A stretch of DNA of 64,000 nt, taken from NCBI GenBank assembly GCA_963834135.1, contig CAWIAN010000008.1, forward strand, positions 62,001 through 126,000, read 5' to 3'. Source of the stretch: Bog-257 sp963834135. GTDB taxonomy: Bacteria; Acidobacteriota; Terriglobia; Terriglobales; Acidobacteriaceae. Position numbers and translations under genes: made by a program. A model generated the notes under the pieces. That model was not told where the DNA came from, ran no database searches, and saw only the letters and a list, made by a program, of their open reading frames with translations. This document shows, piece by piece, positions 29,554 through 37,926 of this stretch (within the stretch, counting starts at the first letter, position 1; each line of letters begins with the position of its first letter).

Positions 29554-29573
29554 CCGTTCCGAGGTAAAGCTAT

Positions 29574-29605
29574 GGGAAGGGTAGGAATACCCTTCCCGTT
29601 TTTTT
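29574..29605 (+). terminator. Rho-independent terminator of pnp
   Basis: A perfect 10-bp stem, GGGAAGGGTA (29574-29583) and TACCCTTCCC (29588-29597), has a GGAA loop and is followed by seven T. It lies 20 bp past the pnp stop. Confidence 0.93.
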
Positions 29606-29654
29606 GCCCGTAGAATGGACGGTCATTCACACTTTGCTGTCTCAGGAGCAAGCT

Positions 29655-30701
29655 GTGGCAACCAGAACAGTCGTAGTCACGGGAGGCGCCGGCTTTATCG
29701 GCGTAAACGCCGCGGAAGCCTTTATCCGCGACGGCTGGCAAGTCATCATCTTCGATAACCTCTCCCGCAAAGGCACCGACCTGAATCTCCGCTACCTTCG
29801 GCAGAAATATCCAGACAACTGCGAATTCATCATGGGCGACGTCCGCTACGACTCGCTGGGGCTGCTGCACGCCGTGTCGCGGGCCGATCTGGTGCTCCAC
29901 CTGGCGGCACAGGTCGCCGTTACGACGTCCATCGTGCGACCGATCGAAGACTTCGAGATCAACGCTCACGGCAGCTTTAACGTGCTGGAGGCAGTGCGCG
30001 AGTCGGGCAGAAAGCCCATGGTGATTTATTCCTCCACCAACAAGGTTTATGGCGGCATGCCTGAGGTGGTCTGCATGAAGGGTCCGACCCGGTGGACGTT
30101 CCGGGATTTCCCCGAAGGCATTCCTGAGACCCAGCCGCTGGATTTCCATTCGCCCTACGGTTGCAGCAAGGGCGCGGCCGATCAGTATGTTCACGATTAC
30201 GGCCGCATCTACGACATTCCAACGGTAGTCTTCCGGCAGTCCTGTATTTATGGACAACGTCAGTTTGGCGTGGAGGATCAAGGATGGGTGGCATGGTTCT
30301 CGATCGCCGCAATGCTGGAACGGCCGATTACGATATACGGGGATGGATTGCAGATTCGTGACCTGCTGCACGTGAACGATCTGGTTGCAGCCTACAAGGC
30401 AGCAGCTGAAAAGCCCGACCGTTCGGCTGGACAAATCTTCAACATGGGTGGCGGGCCGAAACGGACGCTGTCCCTCGTCGAACTGCTTGCGTTCCTCGAA
30501 AAGCGGTTAGAAAAGAAAATTCCCATTGGTCACGCGGAGCCGCGTGCCGGAGATCAGCCGGTCTTCGTGGCGGACATTCGTAAAGCCGAGCGCGAGCTGG
30601 GTTGGCGCCCAGAGATCGATCCGCTGCCGGGAATCGGCATGTTGATCGATTGGATACAGGAGAACCGCGCTGACGTGGAACGCGTGGTGGCGACATTTTG
30701 A
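29655..30701 (+). CDS. NAD-dependent epimerase, CDP-paratose 2-epimerase-like
   Basis: 348 residues from GTG 29655; AGGAG lies 6 bases upstream. Extended SDR enzyme with the NAD loop TGGAGFIG at 9-16, the active-site YGCSK, and SSTNKVYG, which is typical of CDP-paratose/CDP-tyvelose 2-epimerases and absent from GalE. It probably makes a nucleotide sugar for O-antigen or exopolysaccharide. The next genes (GT2 and ugd) fit this role. The rest of a CDP-sugar path (rfbF, rfbG, rfbH) is not in the window, so the exact substrate is uncertain. Confidence 0.85.
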   Translation: MATRTVVVTGGAGFIGVNAAEAFIRDGWQVIIFDNLSRKGTDLNLRYLRQKYPDNCEFIMGDVRYDSLGLLHAVSRADLVLHLAAQVAVTTSIVRPIEDFEINAHGSFNVLEAVRESGRKPMVIYSSTNKVYGGMPEVVCMKGPTRWTFRDFPEGIPETQPLDFHSPYGCSKGAADQYVHDYGRIYDIPTVVFRQSCIYGQRQFGVEDQGWVAWFSIAAMLERPITIYGDGLQIRDLLHVNDLVAAYKAAAEKPDRSAGQIFNMGGGPKRTLSLVELLAFLEKRLEKKIPIGHAEPRAGDQPVFVADIRKAERELGWRPEIDPLPGIGMLIDWIQENRADVERVVATF

Positions 30702-30726
30702 TGCGTGGAATGGCGTCCTTATGTTG

Positions 30727-30889
30727 TGTCATCCTGAGCGAAGAGAGGACGCGCAGCGGCCGAACGTAGTCGAAGGACCTCTATATCCGGAAGATTTTGC
30801 GCCTGAATAGAGGTCCTTCGACTCCGCATCCGCCGAGCCGCAACTGCGGCGGCTCGAAAAACGCCGCGGATGCTGCGCTCGGGATGACA
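30727..30889. repeat. 163-bp MITE-like inverted repeat
   Basis: The ends TGTCATCCTGAGCG (30727-30740) and CGCTCGGGATGACA (30876-30889) are inverted repeats with one mismatch. Inside, AGTCGAAGGACCTCTAT (30768-30784) and its exact complement (30807-30823) form a 17-bp arm pair. It codes for nothing. I recognise this sequence type as a common dispersed element of acidobacterial genomes; no transposase is nearby. Confidence 0.8.
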
Positions 30890-30943
30890 GTCTTCCACCG
30901 CGTGCCGCCTCTGTTATCGTAGTACCGTCGTCTTCCTGACCTG

Positions 30944-31705
30944 ATGCCCAAGAGCTACGTCATCATCCCTGCCTACAATGAAGGGCCGAACCTGGGTGCC
31001 GTGCTGCAGGACCTGCGGCAGTTGTCGGCTACCTTTCCGTTGGGCGTGATCGTCGTGAACGACGGCAGCCGCGATAATACTTTGGAAGAGGCCGAGCGCT
31101 TCAGCGGCAAGATGGACCTCGAGATCGTCACGCATCCGGTGAATCTCGGCGTGCCCATGACCTTTTACGATGGACTCGTTGCCGCAGCCAAGCGGGCCGA
31201 GCCAACCGACTGCATCTTCATCATCGAGGGCGACGGCACCAGCGACCTGAAGTGCATGCCGGAGATGGCGCGCCGGGTCTATGGTGGGGACGACGTGGTG
31301 GTGGCCTCGCGGTACATTCGCGGCGGCGGCTATCTCAACTTCCCCTGGCAGCGGACGGCGGGAAGTTGGGGCGTCAACATGGTGCTGTCGACGTTCTTCC
31401 ATGTTCGCGGTATCACCGACTACACCATTTTTTACCGCGCCTACCGCGCCGAGCCGGTGCAGCGCGCCCTGGCACACTACGGCTCCAATTACGTCACCAC
31501 GAAGTCTTTTGCCGCGAATCTTGAAGTCTTGCTACGCGTCCTGCCTTTCAGCGCGCGCTTCAGCGAAGTGCCGCTGCGTTATGATTACGGACTCAAGAAG
31601 AGTCAGAGCAAGATGAACCCGATCAAGACCCTGCGCGAGTACCAAGGCCTCATCGTTAAACGTCTGCTAGGAAAAATCGAGTTGAGTCGATTGACTGCCC
31701 TGTAG
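30944..31705 (+). CDS. glycosyltransferase family 2
   Basis: 253 residues of GT-A fold, dolichyl/polyprenyl-phosphate sugar synthase-like: VIIPAYNEGPNLGAVL at the N-terminus, VIVVNDGSRDNTLEEA, and EGDGTSDLKCMPEM as the DxD-type metal site. There is no clear C-terminal membrane anchor. It probably transfers a sugar to a lipid carrier or nascent glycan. It lies between the CDP-paratose-epimerase-like gene and ugd, with the MITE-like element just upstream. Confidence 0.9.
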   Translation: MPKSYVIIPAYNEGPNLGAVLQDLRQLSATFPLGVIVVNDGSRDNTLEEAERFSGKMDLEIVTHPVNLGVPMTFYDGLVAAAKRAEPTDCIFIIEGDGTSDLKCMPEMARRVYGGDDVVVASRYIRGGGYLNFPWQRTAGSWGVNMVLSTFFHVRGITDYTIFYRAYRAEPVQRALAHYGSNYVTTKSFAANLEVLLRVLPFSARFSEVPLRYDYGLKKSQSKMNPIKTLREYQGLIVKRLLGKIELSRLTAL

Positions 31706-31839
31706 GGAGGTTCGTCTCCCGTCCGTTGGGTCCTATACTTGCCAGTGCCAATCGCATGTACAATAACCACGTCATTTAGGCGCGAGCAGCGCTTTCAGCG
31801 GGACAGTCCTGTTCGGCACACTAGGTTTGGGAGCCAAGA

Positions 31840-33291
31840 ATGCGCATTTCGGTCATCGGATCCGGGTATGTTGGGCTAGTCACGGCAGTCTGTTTTGCCG
31901 AGTTGGGTCACGATGTGACGCTCTACGACAACGACCCGACGAAGCAGAATGCGCTGCGACAGGGGCAGTCTCCGATCCACGAGCGCTACGTTCCCGAGTT
32001 GCTGAAGCGGCATCTGGGTAGCAAGCTGATGCTGTCTGACAGCCTTGCTGAATCCGTAGAGCGATCGGAAGCGATGTTTGTTGCAGTGGGCACACCCCCG
32101 ACGGTGAACGGGGAAGCTGACCTTTCCTACGTTGAATCCGTCGCGCGCGAGATAGCTGCGAATATCAAGGACTATAAGATCGTTGTCGGCAAGAGTACCG
32201 TTCCCGTGTACACCAGCGAGTGGGTGCGCCGGGTCATGTTGCTCAATGGTGCTCCAGACCATCTATTCGATGTCGCTTCCAACCCTGAATTTCTGCGCGA
32301 AGGCACGGCGGTTACTGATTTTCTTTATCCAGATCGCATCGTTATCGGTTCTGACAATTCCTCGTGCACTGATCGTTTGTGCCAGATTTATGCGCCCTTG
32401 ACGGACGGCAGCTACTATCGCCGGACCGACGTGATTCCTGCTCCGAAGCCGGTCAGCGGACCGGCACGGCTGATTGCAACCACCGCGAAGAGTGCCGAGC
32501 TGATCAAGTACGCTTCGAATGCCTTTCTGGCGATGAAGATCAGCTTCATCAATGCCGTCGCCACTCTTTGTGAGTCCGTCGGAGCCGATGTTGACCAGGT
32601 GAAAGAGGGAATTGGCGCCGATTCGCGTATCGGGCGGCAGTTTCTGAATCCGGGTCTCGGATACGGTGGATCGTGTTTTCCCAAGGACCTGTCGGCCTAT
32701 CGCGCTGTGGCGCGCGAATGCGGTTACGATTTTCGCCTGCTGGAAGAAGTCATGCACATCAACAACGAGCAGCGCGAACGCTTCCTCCGCAAGGTGCGTC
32801 ATGCCTTATGGACTTTGAAAGGGAAGCGCCTTGGCGTGCTCGGTCTGGCATTCAAGGGCGGCACCGACGATGTGCGCGAGTCGCCGGCAATCGCTGTGGT
32901 GAAGGCGCTCATCAGCGAGGGCTGCAAAATTCAAGCATACGATCCGGCAGCGACCGGGAACGCCCGTGAAATGCTGGGCTCCGACGGCATCGAATACGTC
33001 GAGTCAGCTATGGATGCAGCCAGGAGCGCTGATGCTCTGCTGGTCCTGACCGACTGGGACGAGTTTCGCGCGATCGATCTCAAGATACTTCACGCGCTGC
33101 TGCGCTATCCCATCGTGATCGATGGACGAAACATGTTCAGTCCCGACGAAATGGCCGAGCATGGTTTTCTCTACACGAGTGTCGGCAGGGCCGATGTTCC
33201 ACACGACACTTCGAGCAGCCGAAATGGAAACGGGCACGTCCAGAAGCCAGGGTTTCGCGCTCCCGTTTCCCAAGCTGTCAAGGCGACCTAA
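31840..33291 (+). CDS. ugd: UDP-glucose 6-dehydrogenase
   Basis: 483 residues. Oxidises UDP-glucose to UDP-glucuronate with two NAD for exopolysaccharide or glycolipid synthesis. The NAD loop is GSGYVGLVTA at 8-17. The catalytic region has NPGLGYGGSCFPKDL with the nucleophilic Cys, and the C-terminal UDP-binding domain has GLAFKGGTDDVRESP. The C-terminal tail after about 455 is not conserved. GGGAG precedes the ATG. It overlaps the 3' end of the convergent membrane-protein gene by 14 bp. Confidence 0.95.
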   Translation: MRISVIGSGYVGLVTAVCFAELGHDVTLYDNDPTKQNALRQGQSPIHERYVPELLKRHLGSKLMLSDSLAESVERSEAMFVAVGTPPTVNGEADLSYVESVAREIAANIKDYKIVVGKSTVPVYTSEWVRRVMLLNGAPDHLFDVASNPEFLREGTAVTDFLYPDRIVIGSDNSSCTDRLCQIYAPLTDGSYYRRTDVIPAPKPVSGPARLIATTAKSAELIKYASNAFLAMKISFINAVATLCESVGADVDQVKEGIGADSRIGRQFLNPGLGYGGSCFPKDLSAYRAVARECGYDFRLLEEVMHINNEQRERFLRKVRHALWTLKGKRLGVLGLAFKGGTDDVRESPAIAVVKALISEGCKIQAYDPAATGNAREMLGSDGIEYVESAMDAARSADALLVLTDWDEFRAIDLKILHALLRYPIVIDGRNMFSPDEMAEHGFLYTSVGRADVPHDTSSSRNGNGHVQKPGFRAPVSQAVKAT

Positions 33292-34822
33292 TCTCACCGT
33301 TGGCTCGCGGATTCGTCCGCTCCAGCAAGACAGTCGTTTCGTCCCGATATCTCGTCTTCCAGCCTGAAGTGTTCATCAGCAGATACGCCACTGGACTGTC
33401 CCTCCGATAGAGCACGTATCGAATCTTGTATCGATCCAAAATGCCAAGAGCACTGTGGAGTTGCGTCAATTCCAGATAATCCGCGAATACGCCGTTGTAC
33501 TCGAAGATGTCGACCCTCGAGTCGATGAAGACGGGGATGTGAGGCGCATTCCAGATCAGGTATCCACCCCAGAGGTAGTCATTCAACACTCGCCCCTCGG
33601 GATGAAAATCCTTGAGGTATTCAAGTGCCTGGACCGGATAGGTTCGCAAGGTGTCCCGCAACAGATAGTCTTCGGTGGGAAACTGCCTCGTACAGCCCAT
33701 GATGATTGCGGCGATGAGTACAGCGTTCAACCACGGTCTATCAACCTCTGGCTGATACGGCGGAAGGAAGTCGAGCTCCCCGGCCAACATCGGAGTGATG
33801 ACAATCGCGGCAAGAAAAAGGAAACGACTGTAGGTCAATCCTGCGTAAAGGGCGATGAGCAGGAATACGAGTTGGTCCAACTGCCAGCGGCGTTTGCGTA
33901 TAAGCGCGCATACGAACGTGGCCGCCAGCATCAAGAAAAACAGCTTTCCGCGCACGCTATGGAAGTCGACGCTCATCCACTCTTCGACGTGTCCGACATT
34001 CAGTTTTTGCTGGAAGGCGAAATTGAATGGGTAGAAAACGAGGTGATAGGTGTAGGGGTTCAGGAATAAACCTGCGACGCTCAATCCACCAACCAGAGCC
34101 AGCTCGCGGAACTGAGCTCCAGTCCAACGAACGGCCTCGACTCGTCCCCAACTGCCGCTAGCGAAACCACACGCGAAGAACGTCCAGAAAAGCACCATCC
34201 CAATCAGCCATGAGCCGTGCAGGTTGGCCCAGAGAATGAACAGTGGTATCAGCCACCAAAGCCGGTCTTTGCCTCGCTTGAACTCCTCCAGCAGAAACAG
34301 CTCTGCCAGCAGACAAACCCATCCGGCCAATAGCGTGCGAGGTCCGAACGACACCGTGGCCAGCCAGACCGCAAGCGAGGACGCGAGAAATGCCGCTTTA
34401 ACGTTTCCGTTGACGACCCAGCAGAGCGCAAACACGCCGAGCAAAATGAGCTCGGTCTCGATGAGCATCACGAGGTAGATCCCGCGAATCCCGAGCCATC
34501 GCCATCCGAGGTAGAAGGGAAGTTCACCCAGCCAGGCTTCGTTGATCCAGGCCGAGCCGGCAGCGGTGAAAGAGTAAACGTCCTGGCGAATAACGGAGTG
34601 AGTCTGCACCAGCACCTCCGCGTTTCGAAGGTGCCACCAGATGTCCGGATCGGCGATGCTGCCGCTGTCAAACAGATAAACGCACGCCGCCAAAGCCACG
34701 GCTAGCAAGACAGGGAATGAGAAGACCCTTGTCCACACAGTTTTGCTAACGCCGGCGACAGCTATCGGCGTGGCGTCTTTCCTCGATTCGTCTTGCTCGT
34801 TCCCGATGCACTCCGGCTGCAC
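33278..34822 (-). CDS. polytopic membrane protein, possibly GT-C-like
   Basis: 514 residues from GTG 34822, with about ten membrane helices followed by a soluble C-terminal domain of about 110 residues. The first loop has DPDIWWHLRNAEV and later SAWINEAWLGELPFYL, a pattern seen in uncharacterised GT-C-like (PMT-type) membrane proteins. The soluble part (LNDYLWGGYLIW, FIDSRVDIF, YKIRYVLYRRDSPV) is often seen in this family. A role in envelope glycan assembly is plausible given the sugar genes next to it, but it is read convergently and is not in their operon. Confidence 0.75.
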   Translation of the reverse strand: MQPECIGNEQDESRKDATPIAVAGVSKTVWTRVFSFPVLLAVALAACVYLFDSGSIADPDIWWHLRNAEVLVQTHSVIRQDVYSFTAAGSAWINEAWLGELPFYLGWRWLGIRGIYLVMLIETELILLGVFALCWVVNGNVKAAFLASSLAVWLATVSFGPRTLLAGWVCLLAELFLLEEFKRGKDRLWWLIPLFILWANLHGSWLIGMVLFWTFFACGFASGSWGRVEAVRWTGAQFRELALVGGLSVAGLFLNPYTYHLVFYPFNFAFQQKLNVGHVEEWMSVDFHSVRGKLFFLMLAATFVCALIRKRRWQLDQLVFLLIALYAGLTYSRFLFLAAIVITPMLAGELDFLPPYQPEVDRPWLNAVLIAAIIMGCTRQFPTEDYLLRDTLRTYPVQALEYLKDFHPEGRVLNDYLWGGYLIWNAPHIPVFIDSRVDIFEYNGVFADYLELTQLHSALGILDRYKIRYVLYRRDSPVAYLLMNTSGWKTRYRDETTVLLERTNPRANGEIRSP

Positions 34823-35002
34823 TGGTCAGGCTAGCGCCGACTTGATCTCTCACGCCAGAGATACAAGCAGGGTGCCTGAGCGAATTTCTTTCTCGCAGGC
34901 CCATTCTGAAAAGTGGTCGGAACGGGAAGAGTATCTATGGCGAATGGTCGATTCGATATTGGTTGTACACGGCCAGAGTCATAGCATTTCTTCAGGACAG
35001 AA

Positions 35003-35560
35003 ATGCTCTGCAAGATATGGCGGCCAATCCGAATTGAAGACGGCTCCAGCCTGGTCGAGACCGCGTTGGTGGTGCCTGTCCTCGTGCTTATTCTGTGCTT
35101 TGCCATCGACATAGGATATTTCTTCATCGTGGCCGCCAACCTGGTGTCCGCGTCGCGCAACGCGGTGCTTTATTCGGGACAAGGATTTGTCTCGCCGGGC
35201 CAGTTGTCGCTGCCATCGGCCGGATCAGGATCGTTGAGCGACACCGCAGGAGTTGCTGGACTGGCGGGTGGCGATCTGGCCGCGCTGGCCAATATGACCA
35301 CGAAAACCAACGTTCAGGTTTGTTCGAAGAAGCTCGGCATCACTCAGACCTCTAACGGATACGTTACGAATTGCAGCACGTTTCCATCCGGGTCACTGAA
35401 CTTCGCTCCCGACCAGGATCCGGAGTCGAACTATGGAATGCTGACGCAGCGAGTCGATGTGGTGTACACCGTCAGTCCACCCATTCCAGTCGACTTTTTC
35501 CTATTTTCAATGCCGCCACTGACGGTCCATTGGCAGGCCGAGATGCGAGCGCTTGACTGA
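35003..35560 (+). CDS. TadE-like minor pilin
   Basis: 185 residues. The N-terminal TadE motif is seen in GSSLVETALVVPVLVLILCFAIDIGYFFI, where the conserved Glu stands before the hydrophobic helix. TadE/F/G proteins are processed pseudopilins or minor pilins of Flp/Tad pili. It overlaps the next gene by 1 bp (TGATG), so translation is coupled. No tadA, tadB, tadC or flp gene is in the window. Confidence 0.88.
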   Translation: MLCKIWRPIRIEDGSSLVETALVVPVLVLILCFAIDIGYFFIVAANLVSASRNAVLYSGQGFVSPGQLSLPSAGSGSLSDTAGVAGLAGGDLAALANMTTKTNVQVCSKKLGITQTSNGYVTNCSTFPSGSLNFAPDQDPESNYGMLTQRVDVVYTVSPPIPVDFFLFSMPPLTVHWQAEMRALD

Positions 35561-36015
35561 TGCCGACCATCTCCATACCGAGGCTCTTCACAGACGAGCG
35601 AGGCTCCATGCTGATCGAATTTGCCCTCTCGATATGGACACTGTTTCTGCTCACCTTTCTGATCTTCGAATTTTGTATGACGGTGTATACCTACAGCGTT
35701 TTGGGGAATGCTGCACGCGAGGGCGTTCGTTACGCAATCGTTCACGGGAGTGACAGCGCCGCTTGCAGCGGCCCGGGATCGGGATGTAGCGACGCGGCCG
35801 GCAGCAATGTTTCAGCGGTGGTAAAGAGCTATGCCACGGTCACATTCCACGACATCAGTGGAATGACGGTGACGCCGTCCTGGCCTGACGGAACATCGAC
35901 TCCTTCGAGCCGGGTCATCGTCAGCATCTCGTATCCCTACATTTCTTATTTGACGCTGCCGGGTTTCGCCGCGCCCAGCATGCAGGTCACCGCCGAGGGG
36001 AGGATTGTCTTTTAG
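35560..36015 (+). CDS. TadE-like minor pilin
   Basis: 151 residues. The N-terminal segment RGSMLIEFALSIWTLFLLTFLIFEF is the TadE type, with the Glu before the helix, followed by MTVYTYSVLGNAAREGVRYAIVHG, which is characteristic of the family. It is the second gene of a three-gene pilin operon, 12 bp before the TadG-like gene. Confidence 0.9.
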   Translation: MPTISIPRLFTDERGSMLIEFALSIWTLFLLTFLIFEFCMTVYTYSVLGNAAREGVRYAIVHGSDSAACSGPGSGCSDAAGSNVSAVVKSYATVTFHDISGMTVTPSWPDGTSTPSSRVIVSISYPYISYLTLPGFAAPSMQVTAEGRIVF

Positions 36016-36027
36016 TGAGGCGTCACG

Positions 36028-37878
36028 ATGAACTCACGCATGCCACAATTTCGCAGAGGTCGCAATGACGCGGGCCAGGCCGCCATTCTGGTCATCCTGA
36101 TGTTGAGCTTGTTCCTGCTGGCAGTTCTGGCGTTTGCCGTGGACTACACGAATATCTGGTTTCAGCGGCAGCAGGTTCAGACCGCAGCCGACGCCGCATG
36201 TCAGGCGGGTGCAATGGATATGTACCAGCTCATCAGCGGTGCGAGCTATCCACCGATCGGCTTTGTGCCTGGCACCGCCGGCAGCTGCAATACGTTCGGT
36301 TCGGCAGGTCCCAGCATGTGCTGGTATGCCGGCAAGAACGGGTTCAACGGGTATAGCGGCGGAAGCGCCAGCGTTTCCTGGAGCTTTCCGGGTTCCGTAT
36401 CCGGCGTCACTCCGCCTCCGTCTTCGGTTGTTTCCAACCCTTACCTGCAAGTGACGGTATCGCTGCCGGTGAAGACTTATTTCAGCACGCTGCTGACGGG
36501 CAATCAGACACAACAAGTCGGAGCCACTGCCACCTGCGGTCTGACCCAGGTCATGCAAGGCGCTCCCATCATGATTCTCAATCCTAAGATCTCCGGAGCG
36601 CTGTATTACACCGGCGGCGCATCCCTCACGATTATTGGAGGCCCGGCGCGCAGCATCGTAGTCAATTCCAGCAGCACAACGGCCGTGCAATGTGGTTCAA
36701 GCGGCGTGATCGATACCAGGAAAGGGGGCCCAAACCTCACTGGGTCGGATGTCGGTACGTATGGCGGCCCGCATGTTGCTCCCGGCACGGCGACCGGGTG
36801 TTACGGAACGAATGGCAACACCGGATTGCCGGCGGGCTTCAGCGGAGGGACAACCGGGAAGTGGGCCTGGCCGGCGACACCGGTGGCCGATCCTTATGCC
36901 GGAGTTCCAGCGGCCAGCGGAGCGAAGAACATTACTCCGGCAACTAAAGCGTCACACAGCGATGGAACGAAATATTACAACCTGGCCGCTCCTGGTATGG
37001 ACGGGTGTCCGGATACCAGCCCCACCAACTATGGCAGCTATAACGACAGCACTTATTGGACCTGCAATTTGAGCAAGTACGGAAGCAAGCCCTGGTATTG
37101 CCGGGGCTGCAAGGAATATGCGCCCGGTTATTACCCGAACGGCATCTCCGAGGGAGGTGGAGACGTCATCACGTTTCTTCCGGGCGTGTATTACCTGGAC
37201 GGAGATCTTTCCATCGGCGGCAGCGATTCGATCCGTATGGCTAAGGCCTGCGCCAGTTCACAAGGGGTGGTGAACACCGATCCCAGCACGGGCAACTGCA
37301 GTCCGCTAACTCAAACCGCTGGTCCGAATGGCGCAGGTGGTGGAGGGCCTTGGACGTGGCACCAGACTGATGGAGTAATGTTCTACTTCCACGGAAGCGC
37401 TAAACCCGTGATCAGCGGAGCATCCGGCGCTCCGGCTTATCCCCGCGTCGATAAAGTGCCGGTTACGGATCTTACCTGCGATGGCAGCGCCCCACCGTCG
37501 TATCTGAACCTCGCCAGCGCTCTCGACACGAACATCATGCTTGCGCAATGCACAGCCAACGGCACGTACTATGACACCACCGGAGATACGACGGACTCGA
37601 CCGGAAAGGTCCGCGGCCTGCTGATGTTCATGGATCACGCGGACACGGCCTCGCCGCAACTGCAAGGATCAGGAACCCTTGCATACTCGGGTACCCTGTA
37701 CTTCCATTCCTCAAACTACGCGACGATTTTTCAGATTCCCGGAGGAACGACCAACGGCACCCTGATTTGGGGCAACGTCATAACCGACCAAATGCAATTA
37801 ACTGGTAGCGGCGCGCTTACCATGGCGCTGAATCCGGCAGCGACCACGCCCATTCTTAAGGTGTCGCTATTACAGTGA
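36028..37878 (+). CDS. TadG-like pilus-assembly protein
   Basis: 616 residues. The N-terminus GQAAILVILMLSLFLLAVLAFAVDYTNIWFQRQQVQTAADAACQAGA is the TadG/TadE-like helix with the DxxN and AADAAA-type motif. The rest is a large Gly/Ser/Thr-rich beta domain with many cysteines (about 14), which may form disulfides outside the cell. It is longer than average for the family and probably tips or anchors the pilus. Last gene of the three-gene operon. Confidence 0.87.
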   Translation: MNSRMPQFRRGRNDAGQAAILVILMLSLFLLAVLAFAVDYTNIWFQRQQVQTAADAACQAGAMDMYQLISGASYPPIGFVPGTAGSCNTFGSAGPSMCWYAGKNGFNGYSGGSASVSWSFPGSVSGVTPPPSSVVSNPYLQVTVSLPVKTYFSTLLTGNQTQQVGATATCGLTQVMQGAPIMILNPKISGALYYTGGASLTIIGGPARSIVVNSSSTTAVQCGSSGVIDTRKGGPNLTGSDVGTYGGPHVAPGTATGCYGTNGNTGLPAGFSGGTTGKWAWPATPVADPYAGVPAASGAKNITPATKASHSDGTKYYNLAAPGMDGCPDTSPTNYGSYNDSTYWTCNLSKYGSKPWYCRGCKEYAPGYYPNGISEGGGDVITFLPGVYYLDGDLSIGGSDSIRMAKACASSQGVVNTDPSTGNCSPLTQTAGPNGAGGGGPWTWHQTDGVMFYFHGSAKPVISGASGAPAYPRVDKVPVTDLTCDGSAPPSYLNLASALDTNIMLAQCTANGTYYDTTGDTTDSTGKVRGLLMFMDHADTASPQLQGSGTLAYSGTLYFHSSNYATIFQIPGGTTNGTLIWGNVITDQMQLTGSGALTMALNPAATTPILKVSLLQ

Positions 37879-37926
37879 CGACCATCGACGGCTGCCCGAT
37901 TTACTGAGACCCCCAGCAGTGACAGG

